A stretch of 64,000 bases of DNA from Paralcaligenes ureilyticus (GTDB taxonomy: Bacteria; Pseudomonadota; Gammaproteobacteria; Burkholderiales; Burkholderiaceae_B), in contig NZ_SMAJ01000005.1 in assembly GCF_004346225.1 (NCBI RefSeq), positions 186,001-250,000 on the forward strand, read 5' to 3'. Within the stretch, counting starts at the first letter, position 1. Each line of letters starts with the position of its first letter. The notes under the pieces are model-generated. The model ran no database searches, was not told the origin of the DNA, and worked only from the letters and a program-made list of their open reading frames with translations. Below are positions 33,960-43,020 of the stretch, in pieces. The translations under genes were made by a program, and so were the position numbers.

Positions 33960-34028
33960 GGCAGCCACAAGGGTTGCCGCTACAAAAACGTAGCCGCCAA
34001 TAATGTAGCGGCAGCCCTTGTGGCTGCC
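33960..34028. repeat. Composite ACAAG repeat, type B/B
   Basis: Plus hairpin (33960-33984, arms GGCAGCC/GGTTGCC with a G.T wobble), 19-base spacer, minus type B hairpin (34004-34028). It lies between the periplasmic-protein gene and the tRNA terminator. Confidence 0.92.
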
Positions 34029-34061
34029 ATGCCTCCGTCAACGCGTTGCGCCCGATAGCCG

Positions 34062-34095
34062 AAAAAAAAAGCCCTTCAATGACTTGAAAGGCTTG
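34062..34095 (-). terminator. Rho-independent terminator of tRNA-Asn
   Basis: Read on the minus strand after the tRNA, an AAGCCTTTCAAG stem with its near-perfect complement CTTGAAGGGCTT (loop at about 34081) is followed by nine T residues. It is placed immediately after the tRNA 3' end. Confidence 0.8.
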
Positions 34096-34102
34096 ATTTT
34101 TT

Positions 34103-34178
34103 TGGCTCCCCGACCTGGGCTCGAACCAGGGACCTGCGGATTAACAGTCCGTCGCTCTACCGACTGAGCTATCGGGGA
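34103..34178 (-). tRNA. tRNA-Asn (anticodon GTT)
   Basis: This is a 76-base cloverleaf on the minus strand. The acceptor stem TCCCCGA pairs with TCGGGGA, the D-arm contains AGCTCAGTCGGTAGAGC, the anticodon loop is CTGTTAA (GTT, Asn), the T-arm contains GGTTCGAGCC, and the 3' CCA is encoded. It stands alone and is followed by a strong terminator. Confidence 0.97.
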
Positions 34179-34258
34179 ATTAAAGAAGCGAGACTATAGC
34201 ATAGAACTCCAGCCGGTCGCAAACTGAAGGGCCGCGATTGGGGGCGGCCGGATTCATT

Positions 34259-35848
34259 TTAGTGGGCTCCTGCGGCGAGGCTGCCATCGGCGATTACTTT
34301 CTTCGGACGGGCAAACCAGACCAGGCCGATCAGCACCAGAAAGAGGATGGCCGAGGCATAGAATATGTCGGCGGCCGACATGGTGAACGCTTGCTGGTTG
34401 ATCAGATTGTTGATGAGCGTTGCCGATTGCGCCTGGGTCATCCCCTTGGTGTGCAGGCCGGCCATGACCGCATCGAACGCGGGTTGGCCGGGGCGTGCAA
34501 TTTCGGCCAAATGGGCGTGATGCAGGACAGCGCGGTTTTCCCATAGGGTGGTGGTAATCGAGGTGCCGAATGCGCCGAAGAGCACGCGTACGAAGTTCGT
34601 CAGGCCTGCGGCGGCGGGGATGCGATGCGGGTCCAGGCCCGAAAGCGTAATGGTGGTCAGGGGAATGAAGAACATGGCCATGGCCGCACCCTGGATGAAG
34701 GTGGGGATCATGATGGTGACGATGTCGACGTCGGTATTGAATTCGGCTCTCATGTAGCTGATGAGAGCAAAGATCAGGAACGAAGTGGTCACGATATAAC
34801 GCGGGTCGCGTTTGGCCAGCATTTTCCCCACGATGGGTGAAAAAATGATGGCGAGAATACCTACCGGGGCCGAGGCAATGCCGGCGTCGGTGGCCGTGTA
34901 CCCAAGCGTGCTTTGCATCCATAGCGGCAGCAGCACGACGGTGCCGAAGAACACGCCGTAGGCGACCGAAATGGTAACGGTGCCCGAGGTGAAGTTGCGG
35001 CCTTTGAAAAGCGTCAGGTCGACCACCGGATGTTTGGCGGTCAATTCCCAAATCACAAAAAATACGAAGGAAACGACCACCACAATGGCCATGGTGGTAA
35101 TGGCGGAGCTGGAAAACCAGTCCAGCTCCTTGCCTTTGTCCAGCATCAACTGCAGCGCGCCGACCCATAGGATCAGCAACGCCAGGCCGATGCGATCGAT
35201 CGGCAGCCTGACCCGCAGGGAATCGCGGCTTTTGTAAATTTCCCAGGTTCCCCAGCCGGCGAGCAGGCCTACCGGCACATTAATATAAAAAATCCACGAC
35301 CAGTTGTAATTGTCGGAAATGACGCCGCCCAGCAGGGGGCCGGCCACCGGCCCCACCAATACGGTAATCGACCATAGCGCCAGCGCCATGCCGGCCTTTT
35401 CCTTGGGGTAGCTGGCCAGCATCAGGGATTGCGACAAGGGGATCATCGGGCCGGCCACTGCGCCCTGGATGATACGAAAGACCACGAGCGATTCAATCGA
35501 CCACGAGAGCCCGCACAGCCATGAAGACAGCACGAACAGGAAGATCGACATGACAAAGAGGCGTACCTGGCCGAAGCGCTGTGTCAGCCATCCCGTCAGC
35601 GGAATCGTGATCGCGTTGGCTACCGCAAAGGAAGTAATCACCCAAGTGCCTTGAGTGGCGCTCACCCCCAGGTCTCCCGCGATGGTGGGGATGGAGACAT
35701 TGGCAATGGATGAGTCCAGCACGTTCATGAAGACCGCGGCTGACACCGCGATGGTTCCGAACATGCGGGCGCGGCCTTCCAGCGGCGCGTAGACAGGTTG
35801 TTTAGACTTGGCAGGCGCCGAGGGGGTGACGGTTTCGTCGCTGCTCAT
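34259..35848 (-). CDS. emrB: DHA2-family MFS drug efflux pump, EmrB type
   Basis: This 529-aa, 14-helix proton-coupled exporter pumps lipophilic drugs through the EmrA adaptor and an outer-membrane channel. Diagnostic segments are FMNVLDSSIANVSIPTIAGDLGVS with the motif D1 core (about 40-63), WVITSFAVANAITIPLTGWLTQRFG (motif A) and WSITVLVGPVAGPLLGGVI (motif C). Its ATG overlaps the emrA stop by four bases. The marR, outer-membrane factor, emrA and emrB genes are all on one strand, a full tripartite system in one operon-like block. Confidence 0.93.
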   Translation of the reverse strand: MSSDETVTPSAPAKSKQPVYAPLEGRARMFGTIAVSAAVFMNVLDSSIANVSIPTIAGDLGVSATQGTWVITSFAVANAITIPLTGWLTQRFGQVRLFVMSIFLFVLSSWLCGLSWSIESLVVFRIIQGAVAGPMIPLSQSLMLASYPKEKAGMALALWSITVLVGPVAGPLLGGVISDNYNWSWIFYINVPVGLLAGWGTWEIYKSRDSLRVRLPIDRIGLALLILWVGALQLMLDKGKELDWFSSSAITTMAIVVVVSFVFFVIWELTAKHPVVDLTLFKGRNFTSGTVTISVAYGVFFGTVVLLPLWMQSTLGYTATDAGIASAPVGILAIIFSPIVGKMLAKRDPRYIVTTSFLIFALISYMRAEFNTDVDIVTIMIPTFIQGAAMAMFFIPLTTITLSGLDPHRIPAAAGLTNFVRVLFGAFGTSITTTLWENRAVLHHAHLAEIARPGQPAFDAVMAGLHTKGMTQAQSATLINNLINQQAFTMSAADIFYASAILFLVLIGLVWFARPKKVIADGSLAAGAH

Positions 35849-37029
35849 GATTCAAGATTTTCTTTGATGATTTTGTCAATGACTGCGTCCACGCCGTCTT
35901 TGCTGCCTTCAAACACATTGGTTTCGAGTTTGGAGTTTTCGCCTTGCGCCGCGTCCTTCTGGTCGGGCTTGACCAAGTGCACTTTGGCAACCATTGACAG
36001 GCCGACGCGCAAGGGATGTTCGGCCAATTCTTTGGGGTCCAGCGAGATGCGTACGGGAATGCGTTGCACAACCTTGATCCAGTTGCCGCTGGCGTTTTGC
36101 GCAGGCAGTAAGGCAAAGGCGCTGCCGGTGCCGGCTGCGATGCCTTCTATTTTGCCGTGGTAGACCACATTGTCGCCATAAACGTCGGCGGTAAGTTCCA
36201 CCTTCTGGCCCGGCAGCATATGGGCCACTTGGTTTTCCTTGAAATTGCCTTCAACCCACACTTGCTGCAGCGGAACCAGCGTCATCAGCGGCGTGCCCGG
36301 TGCGACGTGCTGGCCAACCTGCACCGAGCGCTGCGCGACCACGCCGTTGATGGGGGCGGGCAGGGCAGTGCGCGCACGGGCAAGCCAGGCGTTGCGCACG
36401 CGGTCGGCGGCCAGTTGCACGTCGGGGTGCGCGGCTACCGTCGTGCCGGTCGTCAGGGCCTGGTTGGTTTGCAGCTTGGCCCGCGAGGCGGCCAATGCGG
36501 CGTGAGCCTGAGCGACGCCGGCCTGCGCAGCTTTCACGGCCGTCTGGGCATGCAGAATTTCTTCGCCGCTGATGCCGCCTGTTTTAGCTAGGGTCTGGCG
36601 GCGCTTCAGATCGCTTTGGGCCTTGTTCAGATCCACCTCGGCGCGCTCGACATTGGCTTGTTGCAGCGCGACGTCGGCCTTGAGCGCGTCGTTTTGCACA
36701 TACAGTGTGCGCGTATGGCGTACGGCCTGGGCAAGCGAGGCTTCGGCCTGTTTAAGCGCGACATCGGCATCGGTGGCGTCGAGCTTGATGAGTGGAGCGC
36801 CCATCTGAACGTGTTGCGTATCGTCGGCTTCAATGGCTATGACGGTGCCGGAAATTTGCGAGGTGACCTGCACCAGATTGCCATGTACGTAAGCATCGTC
36901 GGTGGACTCGTAGTGCGACAGCACCAGCACCCACCAGATGGCGTAGACAATGCCCAGGACAATAAATATTAGCGCTGCGCCAAGCAGCAGCGGTTTGCGT
37001 TTGGAGGCCGATTTGTTTTCGGTAGTCAT
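35845..37029 (-). CDS. emrA: HlyD-family membrane fusion protein, EmrA type
   Basis: This 394-aa periplasmic adaptor links the EmrB pump to the outer-membrane factor. An N-terminal cytoplasmic basic stretch and a single transmembrane helix (about 14-36) are followed by the first lipoyl half (DDAYVHGNLVQVTSQISGTVIAIEADD), a long coiled coil (about 88-215) and the second half with RVRNAWLARARTALPAPINGVVAQRSVQVGQHV, then beta-barrel VWVEGNFKENQVAHMLPGQKV. It follows the outer-membrane factor gene by 29 bases. Confidence 0.93.
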   Translation of the reverse strand: MTTENKSASKRKPLLLGAALIFIVLGIVYAIWWVLVLSHYESTDDAYVHGNLVQVTSQISGTVIAIEADDTQHVQMGAPLIKLDATDADVALKQAEASLAQAVRHTRTLYVQNDALKADVALQQANVERAEVDLNKAQSDLKRRQTLAKTGGISGEEILHAQTAVKAAQAGVAQAHAALAASRAKLQTNQALTTGTTVAAHPDVQLAADRVRNAWLARARTALPAPINGVVAQRSVQVGQHVAPGTPLMTLVPLQQVWVEGNFKENQVAHMLPGQKVELTADVYGDNVVYHGKIEGIAAGTGSAFALLPAQNASGNWIKVVQRIPVRISLDPKELAEHPLRVGLSMVAKVHLVKPDQKDAAQGENSKLETNVFEGSKDGVDAVIDKIIKENLES

Positions 37030-37058
37030 TGCTTTCTCGTGTTTCAGTCAGTCGTGTA

Positions 37059-38510
37059 TCAGTTGGATTTGCGGGTGCCGGACGCCGCGCCGGGTGTGGC
37101 CGGGACGCCGGCGGCAGGTGTTGCCGCAGAGTCGTAGCCGCCGCCCAGCGCCGTTGCCAGTTGCGCGTCGAGGTTATAGGCGCGTGCCCGCAGGTCGGTA
37201 TCCAGAATGGCTTGTTTCTGGACTTCGTTTTGCGCCAGCAGCACTTGCACGTAATTGCCCAGGCCGGAGCGATAACGCTGCACCGCGATGTCGTAGGCCG
37301 ATGAAATGGCTTTGTAGCTCGCCCGCTGGTCGACAATCTGCCCTTGCAGGGCGCGTATCGCTGTGCTGGCATCGGCCACTTCACGCACCGCCGTCAGTAC
37401 AGTCTGGTTATATTGGGCAATGGCCAGGTCCCGCTCGGATCGCTTGCTATTGAGCTGTGCATTCAGGGCACCGCCATGGAATATCGGCAGCGTAATGGCC
37501 GGGCCCGCGCCGTATACCTTGCTTCCGCCTTTGAGCAGATTATCCAGGCCCAGCGACATGAATCCGGCAAAAGCCGATAGATTGATGTCGGGATAGAACT
37601 CTGCCTTGGCGGCGGAGATTTCGCTCGAACTGGCTTTAACCTGGAGCTTGGCGGCAACGATATCGGGCCGGCGTCCCAACAGGTTCATGGGTAATTGGCT
37701 AGGCACGCCTTCGGGCACGGCGGCGAGCGTCGCCCGCGTGATGGCCCGACCTTGCTCGGGGCCTTCACCCGTCAGCGCCGATAGTTGATGACGCAGCAAA
37801 TCGGCGTTGGTGCCAACCTGACTTAACTGAACTCTGGCTGCCGACAGCGCTGAATCCGCCTGATTGACTTCGACCTGGGTGTCCAGGCCTGCCGTGACCC
37901 GTTGGTGCGTAATTTTGGCAACATCTTCAAGCTGTTTGACGATACGTTCGATGACTTGGTGCTGCGCCAGCGAATTTTGCAGGTTGAAATAGCTTTGCGT
38001 GACAGCGCTGATGAGCGCGTTGCGAGCCAGTTGCGTGTCGGCCTGGGCCGCGGCCGCGCGCGAGACGGCGGCAGTGTAATGGGCGCGATTTTTACCCCAT
38101 AGGTCCAGGTCCAGGCCCAGGTTCAGCTGCAGCGAGTTATCGGTTTGCATGGAGCCCGCAAACGGAGGCGGGTAGATGTAGTTTTCTGAAAAGCGTTCGC
38201 GCGTCATCTGGTACCCGGCATTAAGCTGAGGCAGTTGTACGGCGCGCGCGCCGCTGACTGCGGCATTGGCCATCCCCAGGCGCGCTTGCGCAGCGGCCAT
38301 CGACGGGTTGTTGCGCAGGGCTTGTTCGATCAGGCGGTCGAGTTGCGGGTCTTGGTAGCGCTGCCACCACTGATCCACAGGCCACGCAATAGGGGTATCG
38401 CGCAGGCCGAGCTGGGCGCCCTGAATCTCTTTCACGGCAGGTGCGCCAGGATTGATGGCGGCGCAGCCGGTAAGCGCGGTAACGAGTAGTAGAGGTGCGA
38501 GGAGTTTCAT
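37059..38510 (-). CDS. Outer-membrane factor lipoprotein (NodT/OprM family)
   Basis: This 483-aa TolC-like channel is anchored by an N-terminal lipid. The lipobox LTGCAA places the acylated cysteine at residue 16. Two similar OEP halves follow, with PVDQWWQRYQDPQLDRLIEQALRNNPSMAAAQARL at the start, LGLDLDLWGKNRAHY in the first repeat and RPDIVAAKLQ plus the NYVQVLLAQNEVQKQAI end block. ATG at 38510 is chosen to open the signal peptide. A MarR-type box lies about 35-50 bases upstream. Confidence 0.92.
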   Translation of the reverse strand: MKLLAPLLLVTALTGCAAINPGAPAVKEIQGAQLGLRDTPIAWPVDQWWQRYQDPQLDRLIEQALRNNPSMAAAQARLGMANAAVSGARAVQLPQLNAGYQMTRERFSENYIYPPPFAGSMQTDNSLQLNLGLDLDLWGKNRAHYTAAVSRAAAAQADTQLARNALISAVTQSYFNLQNSLAQHQVIERIVKQLEDVAKITHQRVTAGLDTQVEVNQADSALSAARVQLSQVGTNADLLRHQLSALTGEGPEQGRAITRATLAAVPEGVPSQLPMNLLGRRPDIVAAKLQVKASSSEISAAKAEFYPDINLSAFAGFMSLGLDNLLKGGSKVYGAGPAITLPIFHGGALNAQLNSKRSERDLAIAQYNQTVLTAVREVADASTAIRALQGQIVDQRASYKAISSAYDIAVQRYRSGLGNYVQVLLAQNEVQKQAILDTDLRARAYNLDAQLATALGGGYDSAATPAAGVPATPGAASGTRKSN

Positions 38511-38544
38511 GCTGACAGTAAACTGAATATGTTTGATAGGGCTG

Positions 38545-38562
38545 TATCTGACTAGACAATAA
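38545..38562. promoter_or_regulatory. Candidate MarR box upstream of the outer-membrane factor gene
   Basis: CTGACTAGACAA (38548-38559) shares its TGNCTAGNCA core with a second copy upstream of the marR gene (39341-39358), consistent with joint repression. Confidence 0.45.
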
Positions 38563-38680
38563 TCTGTAAAAATCGGTAGAGGCAATGCAAAACGTGAGGT
38601 GAGTTTCGAAAGGCTGGAGGTATAGGGATAAAGGGAGGCGTGTCTGGCGCCGAAGACGTTATCCGGTAGTTGGCGCCGGG

Positions 38681-39319
38681 TTATGCCTTTGACGAATCCG
38701 GCCTGCGGGGCGGTCTGATCTGCGGGTCGTGCTCTGCGTCAGGATCGGCGCACGCGGCTGGATTGGCGCCATTGGCAATCATGCGTCGCAGGAAGTCGAG
38801 CAGCAGCTCCGTTTCTTGTTTTGAAAAACCCGCCAGGTGATTGTTCAATGTATCGGCTACAGGACCGAGGATGCCTCCTATGACCTGTTGCCCGCTGTCG
38901 GTCAATGCCAGTTTGACCACACGGCGATCTTCCAGGCAGCGATGCCGGCTTATAAAGCCTTTGGCTTCAAGGCGATCGAGAACGCGCGTCATGGCGCCGG
39001 TATCTACGTTCGTCACGCGAGACAGTTCCGCCGGGGTATCGATGTCGTGGTGGCAAATCATGATGAGCGGCTTCCATTGCTTGGCCGTCAGGCCGATGGG
39101 CGCAACACCTTGGTCGATCATGCGATTGATCGACGCGTAGACATTCTTGATGAGATGGCCGATATTGTTGTCTTGCCTGAGCGATTGCTCGTCGGGGTGA
39201 TAAAACGCCGATTTGGCCCCCGCCTTGCGGCTGGAGGTGGGCGAGCGCCCAGCGGAAGCCACGCCGTTGGGACGTGTGGGGTTTGCGTGGCCGGAAATGG
39301 CGTGCGGTGCGTTCTTCAT
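38681..39319 (-). CDS. MarR-family repressor of the efflux genes
   Basis: This 212-aa regulator has a 55-residue disordered basic extension and then a MarR winged HTH (about 70-190): ALTDSG wing, TNVDTGAMTRVLDRLEAKGFISRHRCLEDRRVVKLAL recognition region. The start is ATG at 39319 or 39328; neither has a strong ribosome-binding site. It precedes the efflux genes on the same strand by 170 bases. Shared boxes before both genes suggest it represses itself and the efflux operon, released by a toxic ligand. Confidence 0.88.
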   Translation of the reverse strand: MKNAPHAISGHANPTRPNGVASAGRSPTSSRKAGAKSAFYHPDEQSLRQDNNIGHLIKNVYASINRMIDQGVAPIGLTAKQWKPLIMICHHDIDTPAELSRVTNVDTGAMTRVLDRLEAKGFISRHRCLEDRRVVKLALTDSGQQVIGGILGPVADTLNNHLAGFSKQETELLLDFLRRMIANGANPAACADPDAEHDPQIRPPRRPDSSKA

Positions 39320-39340
39320 GGAAAACATTCTAGCGCTACA

Positions 39341-39380
39341 TAGCTGACTAGGCAACTATTGTTTTAACATTAGTTGTTAA
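39341..39380. promoter_or_regulatory. Candidate MarR box and second dyad upstream of marR
   Basis: TAGCTGACTAGGCAACTA (39341-39358) is an imperfect palindrome with the core TGNCTAGNCA. A further inverted repeat TTAACA-TTAGT-TGTTAA lies at 39364-39380. Both fall in the expected marR promoter. Confidence 0.5.
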
Positions 39381-39462
39381 TGATATATCTGATAGGACAT
39401 TGTTTAGCCAGGCGGACGATAGTCGTGCGACGGCTTTGGTTCTTTTGTTCTTTGGAAATAAT

Positions 39463-39534
39463 GGCACCCACAAGGGGTGCCGCTACAACAAAAACGTGCC
39501 CGTCGTTCATGTAGCGGCAGCCCTTGTGGCTGCC
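39463..39534. repeat. Composite ACAAG repeat, mixed types A and B
   Basis: Plus type A (39463-39487), 22-base spacer, minus type B (39510-39534). It lies between the marR promoter and the patatin gene stop. Confidence 0.92.
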
Positions 39535-39545
39535 ATCTCCCGCCG

Positions 39546-40730
39546 CTAGGCGGTTTTGGGTTTGTGCATCGATCGCTCGATTTCTTCGCCGTGTACGTCG
39601 TGCGTGACGAATCCGGAATCGTTGTCGGGCATGGCCAGGCGCGTCGGATCTTTCAGTGTGTCGTGGATATCCTGCAGGCCGGCAGCCCAGTGTTCGCGCA
39701 TGGTGGCCAGGCTGAATTGGTAATCTTTATAGTGTTGTTCGTAGGGCTTGTCGCGATAAATCAGATGCACCACGTTGTAGCGCTTGCTGCTCGATAGCTC
39801 CTGGGCCAGCTTGCAATAGGTATCCTGGGCTCGCACGTCCGCCGGAATATCTTCAAGAATATGCGAGAGCAGAACGCGCAGGTGCTGGGTCCAGCGCAAT
39901 TGGTCGGTAATCAGGCGCGTGCGGCTGGAATACTGTATTTCTTTTATGCGATCGGATACTTCATTCATGGTGGCGGGCGCACGTCCGCGCGCGCTCCACA
40001 GGTCGACCTGGAAGGCCAGGGTGTCGGTGCGGGGGCGCGAATTGAGTACGTCGGCCAACGGCGTGTTCGAAACCAGGCCGCCATCCCAGTAATAGTCGCC
40101 CTCGATTTCGATGGCCGGGAAGGCTGGCGGCAGGGCGGCTGATGCCATGAAATGCTCGGGCTTCAAGGCGATTTGGGTGTTGTCGAAATGAGTGAAATTG
40201 CCCGTGCGGACGTTCACGGCGCCCACCGATACGTGCAGCTCGCCCGAGTTGATGCGGTCGAAATCGCACAGGCGCTCCAGTGTTTCCTTAAGCGGTTGGG
40301 TGTCGTAGTAGCTGGTATTGTCCGGTTCGCCCGCTATATCCAGCGATGGCGCAGGAAAACGCGGCCGGAAAAACCCTTGCTGGCCGCCTATGACGGTGTT
40401 CATCGCACTCAAGAAGCTCATGCCCTGGCGCATTGTGTCGTTAAGGTTGAACAGGCTTTGTTCGATAAAAGGATTGGCGGCAAAGCCCAGGCCCGGCTGG
40501 CAGATGGTTTCCCAGAATTCGACAAGCCGCGCCAGGCGTTTGCGCGGGGCGTTGCCGGCGATGATGGCAATGTTCAATGCCCCGATGGAGATGCCGGAAA
40601 AACGGTTGGGCTTGATGTGGGCTTCGGTCAGGCCCTGGAACACGCCCGCCTGGTAGGCGCCCAGTGCGCCGCCGCCTTGCAGCACCAAGGCAATCGTTTC
40701 ATAGGCGGGCAAGTCCAAAGGGGTGGTCAT
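39546..40730 (-). CDS. Patatin-like phospholipase with DUF3734
   Basis: This 394-aa acyl hydrolase of the patatin family acts through a Ser-Asp dyad. It has the oxyanion glycine loop QGGGALGAY (18-26), the nucleophile S48 in GISIG and the aspartate D216 in DGG, all in the expected order. The C-terminal portion (about 270-380: SSRTRLITDQLRWTQHL, YNVVHLIYRDKPYEQHYKDYQFS) matches DUF3734. It has no signal peptide. Relatives act on membrane lipids or polyhydroxyalkanoate. It is monocistronic between repeats and a LysR gene. Confidence 0.9.
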   Translation of the reverse strand: MTTPLDLPAYETIALVLQGGGALGAYQAGVFQGLTEAHIKPNRFSGISIGALNIAIIAGNAPRKRLARLVEFWETICQPGLGFAANPFIEQSLFNLNDTMRQGMSFLSAMNTVIGGQQGFFRPRFPAPSLDIAGEPDNTSYYDTQPLKETLERLCDFDRINSGELHVSVGAVNVRTGNFTHFDNTQIALKPEHFMASAALPPAFPAIEIEGDYYWDGGLVSNTPLADVLNSRPRTDTLAFQVDLWSARGRAPATMNEVSDRIKEIQYSSRTRLITDQLRWTQHLRVLLSHILEDIPADVRAQDTYCKLAQELSSSKRYNVVHLIYRDKPYEQHYKDYQFSLATMREHWAAGLQDIHDTLKDPTRLAMPDNDSGFVTHDVHGEEIERSMHKPKTA

Positions 40731-40809
40731 GGCGAAGTAAAACCTTAAAGAGGGCGTTTTGATAGGGCTGCCCATGCAGGACAGCATCTTGCAGTGCGCA
40801 CTGCCTGGG

Positions 40810-41700
40810 TCAGGGTGGATCGATTTCCAGGCTTGTCACAAAGGCTTCGATCAGGGCGCCGCGGTAACGGGCCTTATGCAGTACCAGCGACAAGCGCCGG
40901 TGCAGATCCAGAAACGGGGTGTCCAGAATGGTCAGCCGTCCGCACGCGACAGCATCCACGGTGGCGTTTATCGGCAGGCAGGCAATGCCCAGTCCCGCGA
41001 TCACCGCCTGTTTTATGGCTTCGACCTGCCCCAGTTCCAGCACGATCTGGCCAAGCGGCAGGGAATTCAAGGCTTGTTGGCTTAATACCCGCATGGCCGA
41101 ACCCGGCTCGCGCAGTATCCATTTGGCATTCTTGAAATGCCGGGGCTGCAGGCGCTGGGTTTGAGTCAAAGGGTGATGGGCCGCGGCGCACACCACCAGC
41201 GCATCGTCGCGCCAGGTCTGCACGTCGAGCAGTGGGTGGTTGACGGGGCCCTCCACGCAGCCCACATCGATATTGTGCTCGAGGAGCCCGTCGATGATGT
41301 TGCGGGTGTTGTTGACGCTGACCCTCAGCGACACCTTTGGATGCGCGCCGATAAAGGGGCCGAGCAATTCTCCCACCAGATAGTTGCCTATCGTGTTGCT
41401 CGCACCCACGCGCAATTCGCCGGTCAGGGTCGCTTGGGCACCGCCCGCCTGGCGCAGCATCTCATGCATGCGTTCAATGACTTCCTGGGCGAGGGGAAGC
41501 AGTTCTTTACCGCGCGAACTGAGATACAGGCGCCCCCGCATACGATCGAACAGCGGCGCATTCAACTGACGCTCCAGCTCGGCCAAGGCCATGCTGGCCG
41601 CAGGCTGCGTTACGAACAGGCGCTCGGAAGCCGCGCGCACGCTGCCGGTAGCGGCAATGGCTGCGAACACCTCAATCTGTCGAAAGCTGACTCCAATCAT
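40810..41700 (-). CDS. LysR-family regulator divergent from yeiH-like gene
   Basis: This 296-aa regulator has an N-terminal HTH (about 4-62: FRQIEVFAAIAATGSVRAASERLFVTQPAASMALAELE) and an effector domain that begins near LTGELRVGASNTIGNYLVGELLG. It is divergent from the YeiH-family exporter gene. In Escherichia coli YeiE controls yeiH, and the organisation and CysB/CbbR-like effector domain are similar. It is therefore likely the activator of its neighbour, probably in response to sulfite or a related anion. Confidence 0.9.
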   Translation of the reverse strand: MIGVSFRQIEVFAAIAATGSVRAASERLFVTQPAASMALAELERQLNAPLFDRMRGRLYLSSRGKELLPLAQEVIERMHEMLRQAGGAQATLTGELRVGASNTIGNYLVGELLGPFIGAHPKVSLRVSVNNTRNIIDGLLEHNIDVGCVEGPVNHPLLDVQTWRDDALVVCAAAHHPLTQTQRLQPRHFKNAKWILREPGSAMRVLSQQALNSLPLGQIVLELGQVEAIKQAVIAGLGIACLPINATVDAVACGRLTILDTPFLDLHRRLSLVLHKARYRGALIEAFVTSLEIDPP

Positions 41701-41796
41701 CAGTAAATTTTATACCATTAATAAGCATTAATGAATTTTCTTATATATAAAGCAATCCTAAAATTACTTTCATTCATTAATACATAAGAGATCACC
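41701..41796. promoter_or_regulatory. LysR / yeiH divergent promoter region
   Basis: This very AT-rich 96-base region contains the perfect inverted repeat ATTAATGAA (41727-41735) and TTCATTAAT (41773-41781), about 46 bases apart, as a LysR regulator with recognition and activation half-sites might use. Confidence 0.45.
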
Positions 41797-42876
41797 ATGA
41801 TAGCCGCATCACCCCACGCCGGATCCCAAACAGGAGCACGGCCGCACGCGCCGCGATCCGGCGCCAAAAACCGCGGGCCCGTGTCCGTGCAGCCTTCGCC
41901 TCTGTATGGCTTGTTGTTGGCGGCGGCGGTGGGTATTGCCGCTTTGCTCCTGGGTCGCTGGGCGCCCATTATCGGCGGCCCTGTGTTTGGAATTGTTCTG
42001 GGCATTTTGATTCGCAACTCAATGGGCGTTGCCCCTGTATTCAAGCCGGGCTTGGGGTTTGCTTCCAAAAAGATACTGCAGTGGTCGATTATCGCTCTGG
42101 GGTTTGGCCTGAGCATTCAGCAGGTGGCCAAGACCGGCGTAGAGTCGTTGTCGGTCACGTTCGTGACAATCTGTGTGGCGTTTGGTTCGGCCTACCTGTT
42201 GGGCAAGTGGCTGAAGATTCCGCCCAAGCTTCAGACTTTGATCGGCGTAGGTACAGCCATTTGCGGAGGGTCGGCCATTGCTGCGGTCACGCCCATCATC
42301 AAATCTGATGACCACGAAACGGCGTTTGCCATTTCCACTATATTCATCTTCAATATTATCGCGGTGCTGACGTTTCCCCTGCTGGGGCACTGGTTGCATA
42401 TGTCGGATGCCGGCTTTGGCATGTGGGCCGGCACGGCCATCAACGATACCTCGTCCGTTGTGGCGGCCGGCTACAGCTACAGCACGGCGGCTGGCGATTA
42501 CGCGACAATCGTCAAACTCACCCGCGCAACACTCATTATCCCGATTTGTCTGGCGCTGGCCTGTTACGTCGCCTGGCGCAGTAAAAAGCAAGGCGCGGGC
42601 GATTTCAGCCTGGCGCGGATTTTTCCCTGGTTCATCTTGTGGTTTCTGGCGGCCTCGGGGTTGCGCTCAAGCGGCATGATTCCTCAAGCCTGGAATGGCG
42701 GGATCCATTTCATGGCCGAATTCCTGATTATCGTGGCTCTGACGGCAATTGGCCTGTCCTCCGATCTGCGCCGCATGGCAACGGCCGGCATCCGCCCAGT
42801 TTTGCTGGGATTGGGCGTGTGGATGTCGGTTTTGCTCAGCAGCCTGCTGGTGCAGCACCTGATAGGCTCGTGGTAG
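41797..42876 (+). CDS. YeiH family putative sulfate/anion exporter (UPF0324)
   Basis: This 359-aa membrane protein has about ten helices. Family blocks are FGIVLGILIRNSMG, GTAICGGSAIAAVTPIIKSDDHETAFAISTIFIFNIIAVLTFP (about 150-195), MWAGTAINDTSSVVAAGYSYS and GIRPVLLGLGVWMSV. The N-terminal 40 residues are polar. A role in sulfate or sulfite export has been proposed for the family. The divergent LysR gene is its probable regulator. Confidence 0.9.
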   Translation: MIAASPHAGSQTGARPHAPRSGAKNRGPVSVQPSPLYGLLLAAAVGIAALLLGRWAPIIGGPVFGIVLGILIRNSMGVAPVFKPGLGFASKKILQWSIIALGFGLSIQQVAKTGVESLSVTFVTICVAFGSAYLLGKWLKIPPKLQTLIGVGTAICGGSAIAAVTPIIKSDDHETAFAISTIFIFNIIAVLTFPLLGHWLHMSDAGFGMWAGTAINDTSSVVAAGYSYSTAAGDYATIVKLTRATLIIPICLALACYVAWRSKKQGAGDFSLARIFPWFILWFLAASGLRSSGMIPQAWNGGIHFMAEFLIIVALTAIGLSSDLRRMATAGIRPVLLGLGVWMSVLLSSLLVQHLIGSW

Positions 42877-43020
42877 TGGTGTAAACCGCCTTGTTTGGCG
42901 CATAATTGTTGTCCCCCGTTTTGTTTCTCCCCGTTTGGCTGGTACGCGCTCATTGATTTGATCGATGAGCGCAATGCTGGTTAAGCTGGTCATCATGGCG
43001 ACGGTGGGTTCGGAGAATGT

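Noticed and set aside
34103-34178. tRNA-Asn as a prophage or island integration site
   Set aside because: No integrase gene and no duplicated tRNA 3' end are visible in the flanks.
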